Shown: piece after piece, positions 7,938 through 16,867 of the stretch
Position numbering within the stretch: position 1 is the stretch's first letter
Layout: each line of letters begins with the position of its first letter
Assembly: GCA_020725645.1 (NCBI GenBank)
Contig: DYEQ01000064.1
Span: 1-50,907 of the forward strand
From: Candidatus Fermentithermobacillaceae bacterium
GTDB taxonomy: Bacteria > Bacillota > Sulfobacillia > Fermentithermobacillales > DUSS01
Direction: 5' to 3'
DNA length: 50,907 nucleotides
Notes under the pieces: model-generated
Databases searched by the model: none
Told to the model about the DNA's origin: nothing
Seen by the model: the letters and a program-made list of their open reading frames with translations, nothing else
Program-made: the position numbers and the translations under genes

Positions 7938-8786
7938 CTAAGTCATTATCCTGAATCCGCCGTTGTCGGATTGGGCCTTTGCCCCGTCCTTGGAATTGAC
8001 GGGTGCGGCAGTGCTCACCAGGTCGGCATTGCGTTTAAATACGATATAGAGTCCTTCGAGGGTAAGGTAAGGATCGACCGTTCGGATGGTTTTCGACTCG
8101 GGCGCAACGAGATTCGCAAGACCGCCGGTGGCGACCACGTACGGCTTGCCCCCGAGTTCCCGGGAAACCCGTCTGACCAGTTCGTCGACCTGCCCGGCAA
8201 AGCCGAAGACTATGCCCGCCTGCATGCTGGCCACGGTATTCCTTCCTATCGCAGACGGTGGCCGTTGCAGCTCGATCCTGGGAAGCCGGGCCGTCTTTTC
8301 GAAAAGCGCTTCGGTCGCCGTGAGTATCCCGGGGGCGATCGCCCCGCCCAGGTATTCCGCATCCTTGGAAACGACGTCCAGGGTGGTGGCCGTCCCGAAG
8401 TCTACCACGATAACGGGTCCACCGTACTTCTGGTACGCAGCTACCGCGTTGGCTATTCTGTCCGGGCCGACATCCTTAGGATGCTCGTACCTGATGTTTA
8501 TTCCAGTCCTCACCCCCGGGCCAATGACCAGCACAGAACACCCCAGGTAACATTGGGCCATCTTCTCGAACACTGGTGTCAAGGGCGGCACCACCGAAGC
8601 GATGGCCGCTCCCGTGATCTCCTGGGATTTTATCCCGGCATACTGCAACATACCGAGCACCTGAAGCCCGTACTCGTCTTCGGTCTTCTGCCTGTCGGTG
8701 CCCACTCGCCAATGAGCTGCGAGGGACCCGTCATCGAAGACCCCGATAACCGTGTGAGTATTACCCACGTCGATTGCCAGAATCAT
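7938..8786 (-). CDS. coaX: Type III pantothenate kinase
   Basis: Phosphorylates pantothenate in the first step of coenzyme A synthesis. The 282-residue protein carries the ASKHA-fold signatures of CoaX: DVGNTHTVIGVF at the N-terminus (ATP-binding phosphate 1 loop), DVGPDRIANAVAA in the middle and VVDFGTATTLDVV with the catalytic Asp. Type III enzymes are not inhibited by CoA and use K+ or NH4+. The last 25 residues are an unstructured tail beyond the usual 255-260 residues. The gene is 6 bp downstream of an ECF S-component gene and probably forms an operon with it. Confidence 0.95.
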   Translation of the reverse strand: MILAIDVGNTHTVIGVFDDGSLAAHWRVGTDRQKTEDEYGLQVLGMLQYAGIKSQEITGAAIASVVPPLTPVFEKMAQCYLGCSVLVIGPGVRTGINIRYEHPKDVGPDRIANAVAAYQKYGGPVIVVDFGTATTLDVVSKDAEYLGGAIAPGILTATEALFEKTARLPRIELQRPPSAIGRNTVASMQAGIVFGFAGQVDELVRRVSRELGGKPYVVATGGLANLVAPESKTIRTVDPYLTLEGLYIVFKRNADLVSTAAPVNSKDGAKAQSDNGGFRIMT

Positions 8787-8792
8787 GGTTTC

Positions 8793-9521
8793 TCAGCTCC
8801 TTGCCCCGGAACGGGTAGCTGCCCGGACCCCCGAGTGAACCAGTGTCACCAGGACCATAGCCACGAGAGCTTCCGGAATCCCATGCAGCACCCCGACAGA
8901 TAGTGCCGCAGCTGGGGGCAGATAGCCGAAGACGACGGTCAGACCGAGGACCCCTATGGTGTTGGTCATGGAACCCACGAGCGCACCGAGGGGAGCTCCG
9001 CCCCTCTGACGCTCCCCCATCAGCCATAATCCGGCCGCGACAACTGTACCAACGATCACGGCTACTACCATATGCCGTGGTTCCCCTACGGTACCCGCAT
9101 GACCTGCAATTCGGGATGATGTCCAGTACCCGGTGTATCCCAGTATTCCTCCTCCGGCCAGCACCAGGAAAACCCGTCCCCACGTGCGTTCCGCGACCCG
9201 AAACGCCCAGTAAGAAAGCACCCCTATGAGGATCCTGGGTAAAAAGGCTATGAGCGGGTTGCTGAATATCATCTGTGCCACGGGGTTGGGAGGCTGGGTC
9301 AGAGCGCGGTAAAAACTCGCAGCACCGAAGATGGCACCGACCAGCCCTCCTACTACCGGACCTTCCAGGATGCCCGCAAGGATAGTGGGAAGATGCATCG
9401 TAGTCGCAGAACCGGCCGGGGTCGGCACCGGGATGAAACCGCCCACGGGCATGAGGCCTAAAGCTACCGTCAGGCTCCCGAGAAGTCCCGCGACGACTAC
9501 CTGTCTCGTGCTGAGTTTCAT
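8793..9521 (-). CDS. ECF transporter S component, probably for pantothenate
   Basis: A 242-residue hydrophobic protein with about six membrane segments, beginning STRQVVVAGLLGSLTVALGL, a typical S-component start, and containing a small-residue-rich GAIFGAASFYRAL helix. S components bind vitamins in the membrane and use shared EcfA/A'/T energising subunits, none of which is in this window. Location 6 bp upstream of coaX makes pantothenate the most likely substrate (a PanT-like role); this is inference from context. The ATG is preceded by GGAAGGAGG. Confidence 0.75.
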   Translation of the reverse strand: MKLSTRQVVVAGLLGSLTVALGLMPVGGFIPVPTPAGSATTMHLPTILAGILEGPVVGGLVGAIFGAASFYRALTQPPNPVAQMIFSNPLIAFLPRILIGVLSYWAFRVAERTWGRVFLVLAGGGILGYTGYWTSSRIAGHAGTVGEPRHMVVAVIVGTVVAAGLWLMGERQRGGAPLGALVGSMTNTIGVLGLTVVFGYLPPAAALSVGVLHGIPEALVAMVLVTLVHSGVRAATRSGARS

Positions 9522-9593
9522 GAATGTATACCTCCTTCCGGCTCCTCTCCGGATGCCGTTGGACTTAAGTGGACAAGGACTCTCCTTCGGGCG

Positions 9594-10622
9594 TTACCCG
9601 CCCGCGAAGATCTCCTTCACCGACGGAACCCCACCCAGACCATCGGCGTGAACCACTGCGTCGAGGACGGCCTGAGATACGAGTTCCTGACCTAGACCGC
9701 CTATGGCCGTAAGAAGCCTGGACCGCTCTCCCCGCTGATCCGGCATTCTCCTGCTGGATTTCCCTGTGGCCAGGGCGAATATCGTATCCCCGTCGTACGG
9801 GGTGAACACGGGTCTTATCGCCCTGGCCAGACCAGCCTGAGCCATTAAAGCTAACCTGTTAACCTCTTCTTTTGTAAGCGCTGCGTCGACTCCGACCACT
9901 CCGATGGTGGTGTTCCGACCGAAACCGTCGCCTAAGCCGAAACCGAGACTAAAAGGAGCCTTTCCACCTCCCCCAACTGCGCCGGCGCGGAAATCACCGG
10001 CTAGATACCGCCTTTCGTGCCTATCATATGCTCCGGCCAGGATCTGTCCGCTGTTGGGATGATAGATGTCGCCCACGGCGTTGACTACGATGAGGGCTGC
10101 AACCTTAAAGCCCTCGATTTCGCCTGAGGCGACCCCCAGCCCACCTTTCATGGCGAAATCCCGGCCGAAAAGCTTCCCTACCGTTGCGCCGGTCCCAGCC
10201 CCCACGCTCCCCCTGGAGCCGTCCGTCGCTCGAGCACCAGATGCCGCCACATACGCCATTTCCGGGGTAGGTCTCGCCCGGGAATCCCCGATATCCAGGT
10301 CAAAGATGATAGCTCCTGCGACCAGGGGGATCCTGGCCGGGGGCACGGAAAGGCCAAGCCCGCGCTCCTCCAGGTACTGAACTACCCCTCGAGCGCAATC
10401 CAGTCCGAAGGCCGAACCCCCGGCCAGAAAGATCGCGTGTATCACATCCACGGTGTACGAAGGGCGCAGAAGATCCGTCTCTCTCGTTCCCGGAGCGCCG
10501 CCGAGAACGCTTACGCCTGCGACGGCGCCGTCCTCGGCTAGAACTACCGTGACACCTGTGATGCCCGATAGGTCCTGCGCGTGACCGACCTTCAGCCCCG
10601 GTACGTCACCCAGGCACCTCAT
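9594..10622 (-). CDS. P1 family peptidase (DmpA / L-aminopeptidase-D-esterase type)
   Basis: A 342-residue self-processing Ntn-hydrolase-like peptidase of MEROPS family P1/S58. Visible signatures are the start LGDVPGLKVGHAQDLSGITG, the GGSAFGLDCARGVVQYLEE stretch and GRNTTIGVVGVDA, where cleavage before a Thr would free the nucleophile of the beta subunit. Members cleave N-terminal residues or beta-amino-acid peptides. The ATG follows the stop of fhs directly, so translation is probably coupled. The natural substrate is unknown. Confidence 0.88.
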   Translation of the reverse strand: MRCLGDVPGLKVGHAQDLSGITGVTVVLAEDGAVAGVSVLGGAPGTRETDLLRPSYTVDVIHAIFLAGGSAFGLDCARGVVQYLEERGLGLSVPPARIPLVAGAIIFDLDIGDSRARPTPEMAYVAASGARATDGSRGSVGAGTGATVGKLFGRDFAMKGGLGVASGEIEGFKVAALIVVNAVGDIYHPNSGQILAGAYDRHERRYLAGDFRAGAVGGGGKAPFSLGFGLGDGFGRNTTIGVVGVDAALTKEEVNRLALMAQAGLARAIRPVFTPYDGDTIFALATGKSSRRMPDQRGERSRLLTAIGGLGQELVSQAVLDAVVHADGLGGVPSVKEIFAGG

Positions 10623-12320
10623 TTAGAACAGCCCCGTAATGTTTCCTTTCTCGTCTATGTCCATGTGAGCTCCGGCCGGATCCGTCGGCAATCCGGGCAT
10701 TGTCCTCATCTCACCAAGGAGGGGATACAGGAAGCCCGCCCCGACCGAAGCGCGTACCTCCCTGACGGTCACCGTAAATCCCCTCGGGCGCCCTTTCAGC
10801 TCGGGATCATGGGAGAGAGATAGGTGCGTCTTGGCCATGCAAATGGGCAGCTTGTCGTACCCGAGTTTCGTATACCGCCTGATTTGCCTGTCCGCCAGCG
10901 CCGAATACGTGACCCCGTCCGCACCGTAAATCTTTGTGGCGATGGTCTCGATCTTCTCTTTAATCGGCATGTCCAGCGGGTATAGGAACTTGAATTGCGG
11001 GGGCTTTTGAGTTACATCTATCAGCGCCTGGGCGAGCTCGATGCCGCCCGCGCCACCCTTGGCCCATACTTCGCTGACGCAGGCGCGGGAAGCTCCTGCC
11101 TTCAGCGCTCTGTCCAGGACGAACCGGATTTCCTTCTCGGTATCCGTGGGGAACAGGTTAAGCGCCACAACGACCGGAACACCGTGGAGAAGCACGTTCT
11201 CTATCTGCTTATCCAGGTTCTCGCAACCCTTGTTCAGCGCGGCCATATCTTCTTTGGCGAGGACCTCGGTGTCCAGAGGCTTGCCCGGCACCACCCGGAG
11301 CATTCCTCCGTGCATCTTTAGCGCCCTTATGGTCACCACCATCACGGCGGCATCGGGCTTAAGGCCGCTATAGCGGCATTTGATGTTGAACATCTTTTCA
11401 GCTCCGATATCCGCGCCGAACCCGGCTTCCGTTACCGTGTAATCCGCGAGTTTGGTGGCGATGAGGTCAGCGAGGATCGACGAGTTACCGTGAGCCACAT
11501 TGGCGAAAGGTCCGGCGTGCACGAAAACCGGGGTATTCTCCAGCGTCTGTATGAGATTGGGCTTTATTGCATCCTTCAGGAGCACCGCCATAGCTCCTGC
11601 ACACCTTAAGTCCTCGGCTGTAACCGGCTTGGAGTCGTACGTGTAACCCACGACGATCCTTCCCAGGCGCTCGCGGAGATCTTTCAGCCCGGTAGTTAGA
11701 GCTAATATCGCCATGACCTCCGACGCCACGGCGATGTCGAAGCCCGTTTCCCGCGGGATGCCGTTTTCCGAACCTCCGAGTCCGATCACCACTTTCCGCA
11801 AAGCTCTGTCGGAAACGTCCACTACCCTCGGCCACGTTATGGTGAGGGGGTCCATATTCAGGGGGTTTTTATGTAGCAAACTCGCGTCGACGAAGGCGGC
11901 GAGGAGGTTGTGAGCAAGCGCGACGGCATGAGTGTCGCCGGTGAAGTGCAGGTTGAAATCCTCCATGGGCACGCACTGAGCGTACCCGCCGCCGGCTGCG
12001 CCTCCTTTGATTCCGAAAACCGGGCCGAGGGAGGGCTGCCTGATGGTGTTGATTACCTTTTTCCCGAGCCTTCCGAGAGCTTGACCGAGACCGATACAAG
12101 TCGTCGTTTTACCCTCTCCCAGAGGAGTGGGAGTGATGGCGGTGACGACAACGTACTTCCCGCGAGGCCTGTCTTTGAGATAATCCAGGATGTCCAGGGA
12201 GATTTTGGCCTTATACTTGCCGTAGTTCTCGACCATGTCCTCGGGGATCCCCAGCTCCCTGGCGATCTCCACGATGGGCTTCATCTTCGCTTCCCGGGCG
12301 ATTTCGATATCGGACTTCAC
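10623..12320 (-). CDS. fhs: Formate--tetrahydrofolate ligase
   Basis: Makes 10-formyl-tetrahydrofolate from formate, THF and ATP, the entry step of the methyl branch of the Wood-Ljungdahl pathway and a source of C1 units. The product (565 residues from the chosen start) has the P-loop TPLGEGKTTTCIGL, the FGIKGGAAGGGYAQ segment and the C-terminal PGLPTDPAGAHMDID end typical of the family (about 555-560 residues). I choose the GTG at 12320, with AAGGGGAG 8 nt upstream; the frame runs on to 12377 but would overlap the next gene. No other Wood-Ljungdahl genes are in the window. Confidence 0.96.
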   Translation of the reverse strand: MKSDIEIAREAKMKPIVEIARELGIPEDMVENYGKYKAKISLDILDYLKDRPRGKYVVVTAITPTPLGEGKTTTCIGLGQALGRLGKKVINTIRQPSLGPVFGIKGGAAGGGYAQCVPMEDFNLHFTGDTHAVALAHNLLAAFVDASLLHKNPLNMDPLTITWPRVVDVSDRALRKVVIGLGGSENGIPRETGFDIAVASEVMAILALTTGLKDLRERLGRIVVGYTYDSKPVTAEDLRCAGAMAVLLKDAIKPNLIQTLENTPVFVHAGPFANVAHGNSSILADLIATKLADYTVTEAGFGADIGAEKMFNIKCRYSGLKPDAAVMVVTIRALKMHGGMLRVVPGKPLDTEVLAKEDMAALNKGCENLDKQIENVLLHGVPVVVALNLFPTDTEKEIRFVLDRALKAGASRACVSEVWAKGGAGGIELAQALIDVTQKPPQFKFLYPLDMPIKEKIETIATKIYGADGVTYSALADRQIRRYTKLGYDKLPICMAKTHLSLSHDPELKGRPRGFTVTVREVRASVGAGFLYPLLGEMRTMPGLPTDPAGAHMDIDEKGNITGLF

Positions 12321-12348
12321 TTTAACCACTCCCCTTTGCGATTGATTG

Positions 12349-12600
12349 TCACTGGGCGGCACCGCAACCCCGCCCAAGAGTTAGGGCCAGGATAAAACCG
12401 ATGAGGACGAACAACAGATCCCACCTGGTCAGAAAGGGCTGCTTTTTCGCCTCGTCCTTCTTATCTTTAACTTTTGGTTCCGGTTCTCCTGAAGCTTGCC
12501 TAGCTCGCCAGTCCTCGTACTCTTTGAAGCTCGATTCGAACGCCTTTTCCATTTCCGACTCCCTGGGCGGGGCCGGCACTGGCCGCTCTTTGGGACTCAC
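12349..12600 (-). CDS. Small membrane protein, unknown
   Basis: An 83-residue protein with a charged N-terminal two thirds (SEMEKAFESSFKEYEDWRARQ, then KVKDKKDEAKKQ) and one C-terminal membrane helix (LLFVLIGFILALTLGRG), so it is probably tail-anchored with a cytoplasmic N-terminus. It sits 1 bp after hutI and 28 bp before fhs, all in one direction, which supports it being real. I do not recognise a family. Confidence 0.65.
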   Translation of the reverse strand: MSPKERPVPAPPRESEMEKAFESSFKEYEDWRARQASGEPEPKVKDKKDEAKKQPFLTRWDLLFVLIGFILALTLGRGCGAAQ

Positions 12601-12601
12601 T

Positions 12602-13948
12602 TTATCTCACCACCCTCCCCTTGTTCGCTTGGAATACCACCTTTCCCTTCTTGAGCACTTTCCACACTAGGTTTGCTCCGAATCTGTACGGTATCTCGTT
12701 ATACGAATCTGCATCCAAGATGAGGGCGTCAGCCTGCATCCCCGGCAAAAGCCCGCCTACTCTACCGCCAAGCCCAATCGCCCAGGCCGCGTTCCAGGTG
12801 GCCGCCGTAAGAGCTTCCGCCGGAGTTAGACCCGACATCGAACAGGCAAGAGTCATACACAGGGGTATCGAAGTAGTGGGGGACGTACCGGGATTGAAGT
12901 CCGTCCCCAGAGCTACCGGTACACCTGCATCCACCAGCTTCCTCCCGAGCTTCCCGTAGTCTTTCCCCATGAAACAGGAGGTGGCAGGCAACAACACGGC
13001 CACGGTGTCGGATTCCCGAAGAGCCCTCACCCCCTCCTGGGAGATCATGCAAAGATGATCGACGGAAACCGCCCCCAGAGAAGCCCCCAGTTCCGCACCT
13101 TGAGTATTTCTCAGCTCATCGGCATGTAGCTTGATTTCGTATCCCAGTTCCTTACCTCTCACCAGTATCCGCCGGGCCTCTTTCGAAGTGAAAGCCCCTT
13201 CATCGCAGAAGACATCAAGAAAACGGGCAAGCCCTTCCCGTCTAACCAAGGGCAGCATGGACCCGATTATCTCCTGTATATATCCCTCCCGATCCCTCCA
13301 ATACTCAGGAGGAATGGCGTGAGCTGGTAGGAACGTGGGCACCACATCGAGGCAATGCTCCGCTTTAAGACGGCGGAGGACCCGGAGTTGCTTCAGTTCG
13401 TTCTCGGCGTCGAGCCCGTACCCGGACTTGGCCTCCACGGAGGTAGTACCGAGGGACAGCATCTCATCGAGAAAGGAGAGCGCCCGGTGAAAGAGGGCCT
13501 CTTCCGTAGCTCGCCTCGTTTGCCTGACGGTCTCGAGTATGCCACCACCTGCTCTGAGGATTTCCTGATAAGTCGCGCCCTGACACCGCATCACGTATTC
13601 CTGATACCGCCAACCAGCGAACACCAGGTGAGTGTGGGCATCCACGAAACCCGGGACCACAGCTCTGCCACCCACGTCGAGTACGGTGACTTCCTCCCGA
13701 CTCTCTTCCTGGCTCTTTTCCCGACTTTCTTCGTGACTCTCTTCCTGGTCCTGTTCTCGACTCCGTTCCAAGCCACTTAAAAGCGCCGGCAGTTCGTCCC
13801 GCGGTCCTGCGGCAATGACCTTACCGTCTTTCGCAGCCAGGAAGGCGTTCTTAACGACGCGGACGACGCCCTGGAGAGACCCGCGCCTCGGCCCTGTGGG
13901 CCCTTCCATCGTGACGAGTTCCCCGATGTTGTCTACGATCAGCACCAA
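12602..13948 (-). CDS. hutI: Imidazolonepropionase
   Basis: Opens imidazolone-5-propionate to N-formimino-L-glutamate in histidine breakdown. The 448-residue amidohydrolase has the metal site VDAHTHLVFAG, the ATYQEILRAGGGI substrate segment, KLHADE and GTDFNPGT. It is some 25-40 residues longer than usual because of a Glu/Ser/Arg/Gln-rich insert (around residues 63-86, EESHEESREKSQEES) in the N-terminal beta domain. It overlaps hutH by 10 bp, so the two are translationally coupled. Confidence 0.93.
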   Translation of the reverse strand: MVLIVDNIGELVTMEGPTGPRRGSLQGVVRVVKNAFLAAKDGKVIAAGPRDELPALLSGLERSREQDQEESHEESREKSQEESREEVTVLDVGGRAVVPGFVDAHTHLVFAGWRYQEYVMRCQGATYQEILRAGGGILETVRQTRRATEEALFHRALSFLDEMLSLGTTSVEAKSGYGLDAENELKQLRVLRRLKAEHCLDVVPTFLPAHAIPPEYWRDREGYIQEIIGSMLPLVRREGLARFLDVFCDEGAFTSKEARRILVRGKELGYEIKLHADELRNTQGAELGASLGAVSVDHLCMISQEGVRALRESDTVAVLLPATSCFMGKDYGKLGRKLVDAGVPVALGTDFNPGTSPTTSIPLCMTLACSMSGLTPAEALTAATWNAAWAIGLGGRVGGLLPGMQADALILDADSYNEIPYRFGANLVWKVLKKGKVVFQANKGRVVR

Positions 13949-15453
13949 TTCTCACACCCCGCTTGGATCGCCCGGAAGAGCTCGCCGGACACTATTATCT
14001 TCCTCGCCTCCGCGATATCCGGTCCGGGAGCTCTGTCCCGGTCCAAAGGCATCACCCGTTCCCTTAGCTTGTCGTAAGCTTTCTTTGAAAGCGGTGCAAT
14101 CTTGTCCGGCCCGCGGTATTCCAGCGCCTGACAGGCCACGAGATATTCGATGGCGAGGACATGGGCGAGGTGGTCCAGAATCCGCCTGCACTTCAGGGCC
14201 GCCGTCGCCGACATGCTCACATGGTCTTCCTGATTGGCTGAGGTAGGAATCGACTGGATGCTTGCTGGCGATGAGAGTACCCTCGCCTCCGCGCAGAGAC
14301 CCGCTGCCGTATACTGAAGCAACATATAGCCGGATTCAAGACCACTGTCTTTGGCCAGGAACGCCGGAAGGCGACTTTCGTCGGGATTGAGCATCCGGGA
14401 GATCCTCCGCTCCGAGATGTTCATGAGGGTAGTAAGACCCATCGAAAGAAGATCGGCGGCGAACGCCACCGGCTGGCCGTGGAAATTGCCTCCCGAAACC
14501 ACCCTACCGTCCTCCAGGACCAGGGGGTTGTCCGTAGAAGACCCGCTCTCGATCTCCAGAGTCTTCCTGGCGTACTCGATAGTCTCACGCACGGCGCCGT
14601 GTACCTGCGGGACGCACCTGAGACTGTATGCATCCTGCATGTGGGTCTCGCCCGGCCTGGACGTAAGTACGGAGCCTTCTAGCAGCGTCCTGATGTGTGA
14701 AGCGACCGTCCGGGCTCCTGGATGAGGCCTGGCGGATACGATTCCCTCGTCAAAGGCATCGGGGATGACATCCAGAGCTTGCCCCGACAACGCGGCCATG
14801 ACATCGGCAGCATCCGCCAGACGAGCGGCATCCCCTACCGTCAGGGCGAGAATACCTGCGGACACCTGTACTCCGTTGATGAGCGCCAGGCCTTCCTTCG
14901 CCGAAAGCTTTAAGGGGGCAATTCCGCACTTCTTCAGCGCCTCCGCCCCTGGCATCCGTCTACCGTTAACCCACGCTTCACCCTCCCCTATCAAAACCAG
15001 GGCGATGTGGGATAAAGGCGCGAGGTCGCCGGACGCCCCAACGGAGCCCCTGGATGGCACAACGGGAGTTACCCGGTGGTTTAAAAGCTCGAGAAGCTTC
15101 TCCACCACCTCCACCCTCACCCCGGACATGCCTCTTGCCAGAGCGTTAGCTCGAAGCAGGATCGCCGCTCTCACCTCGTCTTCGGATAATGGGTCGTCTA
15201 CGCCGCAAGAATGACTGCGGATGAGGTTCTCCTGAAGGATTTCGATTTTATCCTGAGGTATGGATACATCGCACAGCTTACCAAACCCGGTGTTGATTCC
15301 GTAAGCTCTCAGACTGGCTTTAAGCATGTCTTCCACTGCACGCCGGCAGCGGGACACCCGTTCCTTTGCAGCTTCGGACAAAACTACCTGTTCGCCATTA
15401 CGAGCAACTTCGATGATTTCTTCGATCGTCAGAGGCCTGCCATCGAGGATCAC
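13939..15453 (-). CDS. hutH: Histidine ammonia-lyase
   Basis: Removes ammonia from histidine to give urocanate. The 504-residue protein contains the Ala-Ser-Gly triad that cyclises to the MIO cofactor (GSVGASGDLAPLSH, residues 140-142) and the family's GNFHGQPVAFAAD and SSTDNPLV motifs. Length is normal. The start is GTG behind GGAGGGAGACGA. hutU and hutG, needed to link it to HutI and complete the pathway, are not beside it. Confidence 0.95.
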   Translation of the reverse strand: MILDGRPLTIEEIIEVARNGEQVVLSEAAKERVSRCRRAVEDMLKASLRAYGINTGFGKLCDVSIPQDKIEILQENLIRSHSCGVDDPLSEDEVRAAILLRANALARGMSGVRVEVVEKLLELLNHRVTPVVPSRGSVGASGDLAPLSHIALVLIGEGEAWVNGRRMPGAEALKKCGIAPLKLSAKEGLALINGVQVSAGILALTVGDAARLADAADVMAALSGQALDVIPDAFDEGIVSARPHPGARTVASHIRTLLEGSVLTSRPGETHMQDAYSLRCVPQVHGAVRETIEYARKTLEIESGSSTDNPLVLEDGRVVSGGNFHGQPVAFAADLLSMGLTTLMNISERRISRMLNPDESRLPAFLAKDSGLESGYMLLQYTAAGLCAEARVLSSPASIQSIPTSANQEDHVSMSATAALKCRRILDHLAHVLAIEYLVACQALEYRGPDKIAPLSKKAYDKLRERVMPLDRDRAPGPDIAEARKIIVSGELFRAIQAGCENWC

Positions 15454-15520
15454 TCGTCTCCCTCCAGATCCTACCCGGAGAACCCACTCCCTTGATGATT
15501 CACACCAAAATCATAAGTTT

Positions 15521-16867
15521 CTAGCGCCGGGGCCTTCGATCCTCTCTTGTATATGAGTTGGAGGAAAGGGTATCGGGAATTAAAAACACATGGGCCAGAA
15601 ACCGGGGATCGAGGACGGAAAGTCTTTCTTCCACCTCTTGAAGGGTGATGTTTCTCAGGACGTCTCCATACGAAAAAACGTCTTCCCCTATAAAGTAGAG
15701 CTGGCACTGAGATTCGGCAATGAGGTCAAGATCGTCGAAGAGAGTAACGTACCGTCCCCACGCGGCATTCTTCGCCCGCTCGAAGTCGGAGGCGGGGATC
15801 CCACTTCTCCGCGCTACGTCCACCTCCTTCAGGACCTCCTCCAACAGTTTTTCGGGCTCGACCGTTTCCGCGGTGACGGCTGCAAAAGCGTAGTCCGGCC
15901 AAGCTTCGTAACTTACCCCCAGATCGTCCGCCAATCCCCCCTCGTACAACTTGGCGAAAACGGGCGAGCTTTTCCCGAACAGGATGTTCAGAAGAAGATC
16001 CGTCGCTATTTCGCGCCTCAAGAGTTTCTTCCCGTCATCACCGGCGGGCCGGTCCTTCCAGCCGATGCTGACAAATGGCCTGGATACGTGCATCTTCACC
16101 GTGATCGAAGATTGCCGCGGCTCGGGAGGTTCCTCCGGCCGTTCCCTTACCGGCCGGGAGCCCTTGTCCGGAGCAGTCGAATCAAGGATCTCCACAAGTC
16201 TAAGAGCTTCGTCCTGTGCCTTGAAGTCCCCGGCGGCGAACATGACCATGTTACAAGGTCGATAGAAGGCGGCGTGGCACGTATAGAGCAGTTCCGGAGT
16301 GATTTTCCTGATGGACTCCTTCGTCCCGGTAACATCAATTCTCACGGGGTGAACGCGGTAAAGCGATTCAAGGAGCGCCCGGGCTAGCCTTGAATAGGGC
16401 TCATCTTCGTACATGACTATTTCCTGCTCTATTATCCCTTGCTCTTTCCGGACGGACTCCTCGGTAAAATGCGGTTTCCAGACCAGGTCAAGGAGGAGCT
16501 CGAGACATTTTCCGAACTCATCGACTGTCCAGAACACGTAGGAAGTGACGTCGTTGCCGGTAAAGGCGTTGGCCGAAGCTCCAAGGCCCGAAAAATCCTC
16601 GAATGCACTTCCTCGGGGTCTATCGAACATCTTGTGTTCAAGAAAGTGGGCGATTCCCGGGGGAGTTTCAACCCGGCGCATGTGACCGACGGAATTGCCC
16701 GAGAACTCCGGGTCGGGCAAGGAAAAGGCGACGTCGTTCGCTCCATAAGCGACCGTAACCTGCGCAAACTTCTTCCGGTAACCGGGCTTGGCCATGACGA
16801 AAACCGCCATGCCGTTTTCCGCGTGGGCAAAAGCTATCTCTTCTCCAAACCGCCGCAAAACCGTCAT
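15521..16867 (-). CDS. M16 family zinc peptidase, catalytic subunit (YfmH-like)
   Basis: A 448-residue pitrilysin-family protein with an intact inverted zinc motif HFLEH (residues 74-78) followed by the downstream glutamate region (EQGIIEQEIVMYEDEPYSRL). It pairs with the next gene upstream, an M16 homologue without the zinc motif, as in YfmF/YfmH of Bacillus and mitochondrial processing peptidase-like heterodimers. Its ATG overlaps the partner's stop codon (ATGA). YfmF/YfmH are linked in annotations to elongation factor P modification in Bacillus; whether that holds here cannot be told. Confidence 0.9.
   Translation of the reverse strand: MTVLRRFGEEIAFAHAENGMAVFVMAKPGYRKKFAQVTVAYGANDVAFSLPDPEFSGNSVGHMRRVETPPGIAHFLEHKMFDRPRGSAFEDFSGLGASANAFTGNDVTSYVFWTVDEFGKCLELLLDLVWKPHFTEESVRKEQGIIEQEIVMYEDEPYSRLARALLESLYRVHPVRIDVTGTKESIRKITPELLYTCHAAFYRPCNMVMFAAGDFKAQDEALRLVEILDSTAPDKGSRPVRERPEEPPEPRQSSITVKMHVSRPFVSIGWKDRPAGDDGKKLLRREIATDLLLNILFGKSSPVFAKLYEGGLADDLGVSYEAWPDYAFAAVTAETVEPEKLLEEVLKEVDVARRSGIPASDFERAKNAAWGRYVTLFDDLDLIAESQCQLYFIGEDVFSYGDVLRNITLQEVEERLSVLDPRFLAHVFLIPDTLSSNSYTREDRRPRR

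Noticed and set aside
7881-8903. 340-aa plus-strand frame
   Set aside because: Antisense to coaX and the ECF S component; no recognisable domain.
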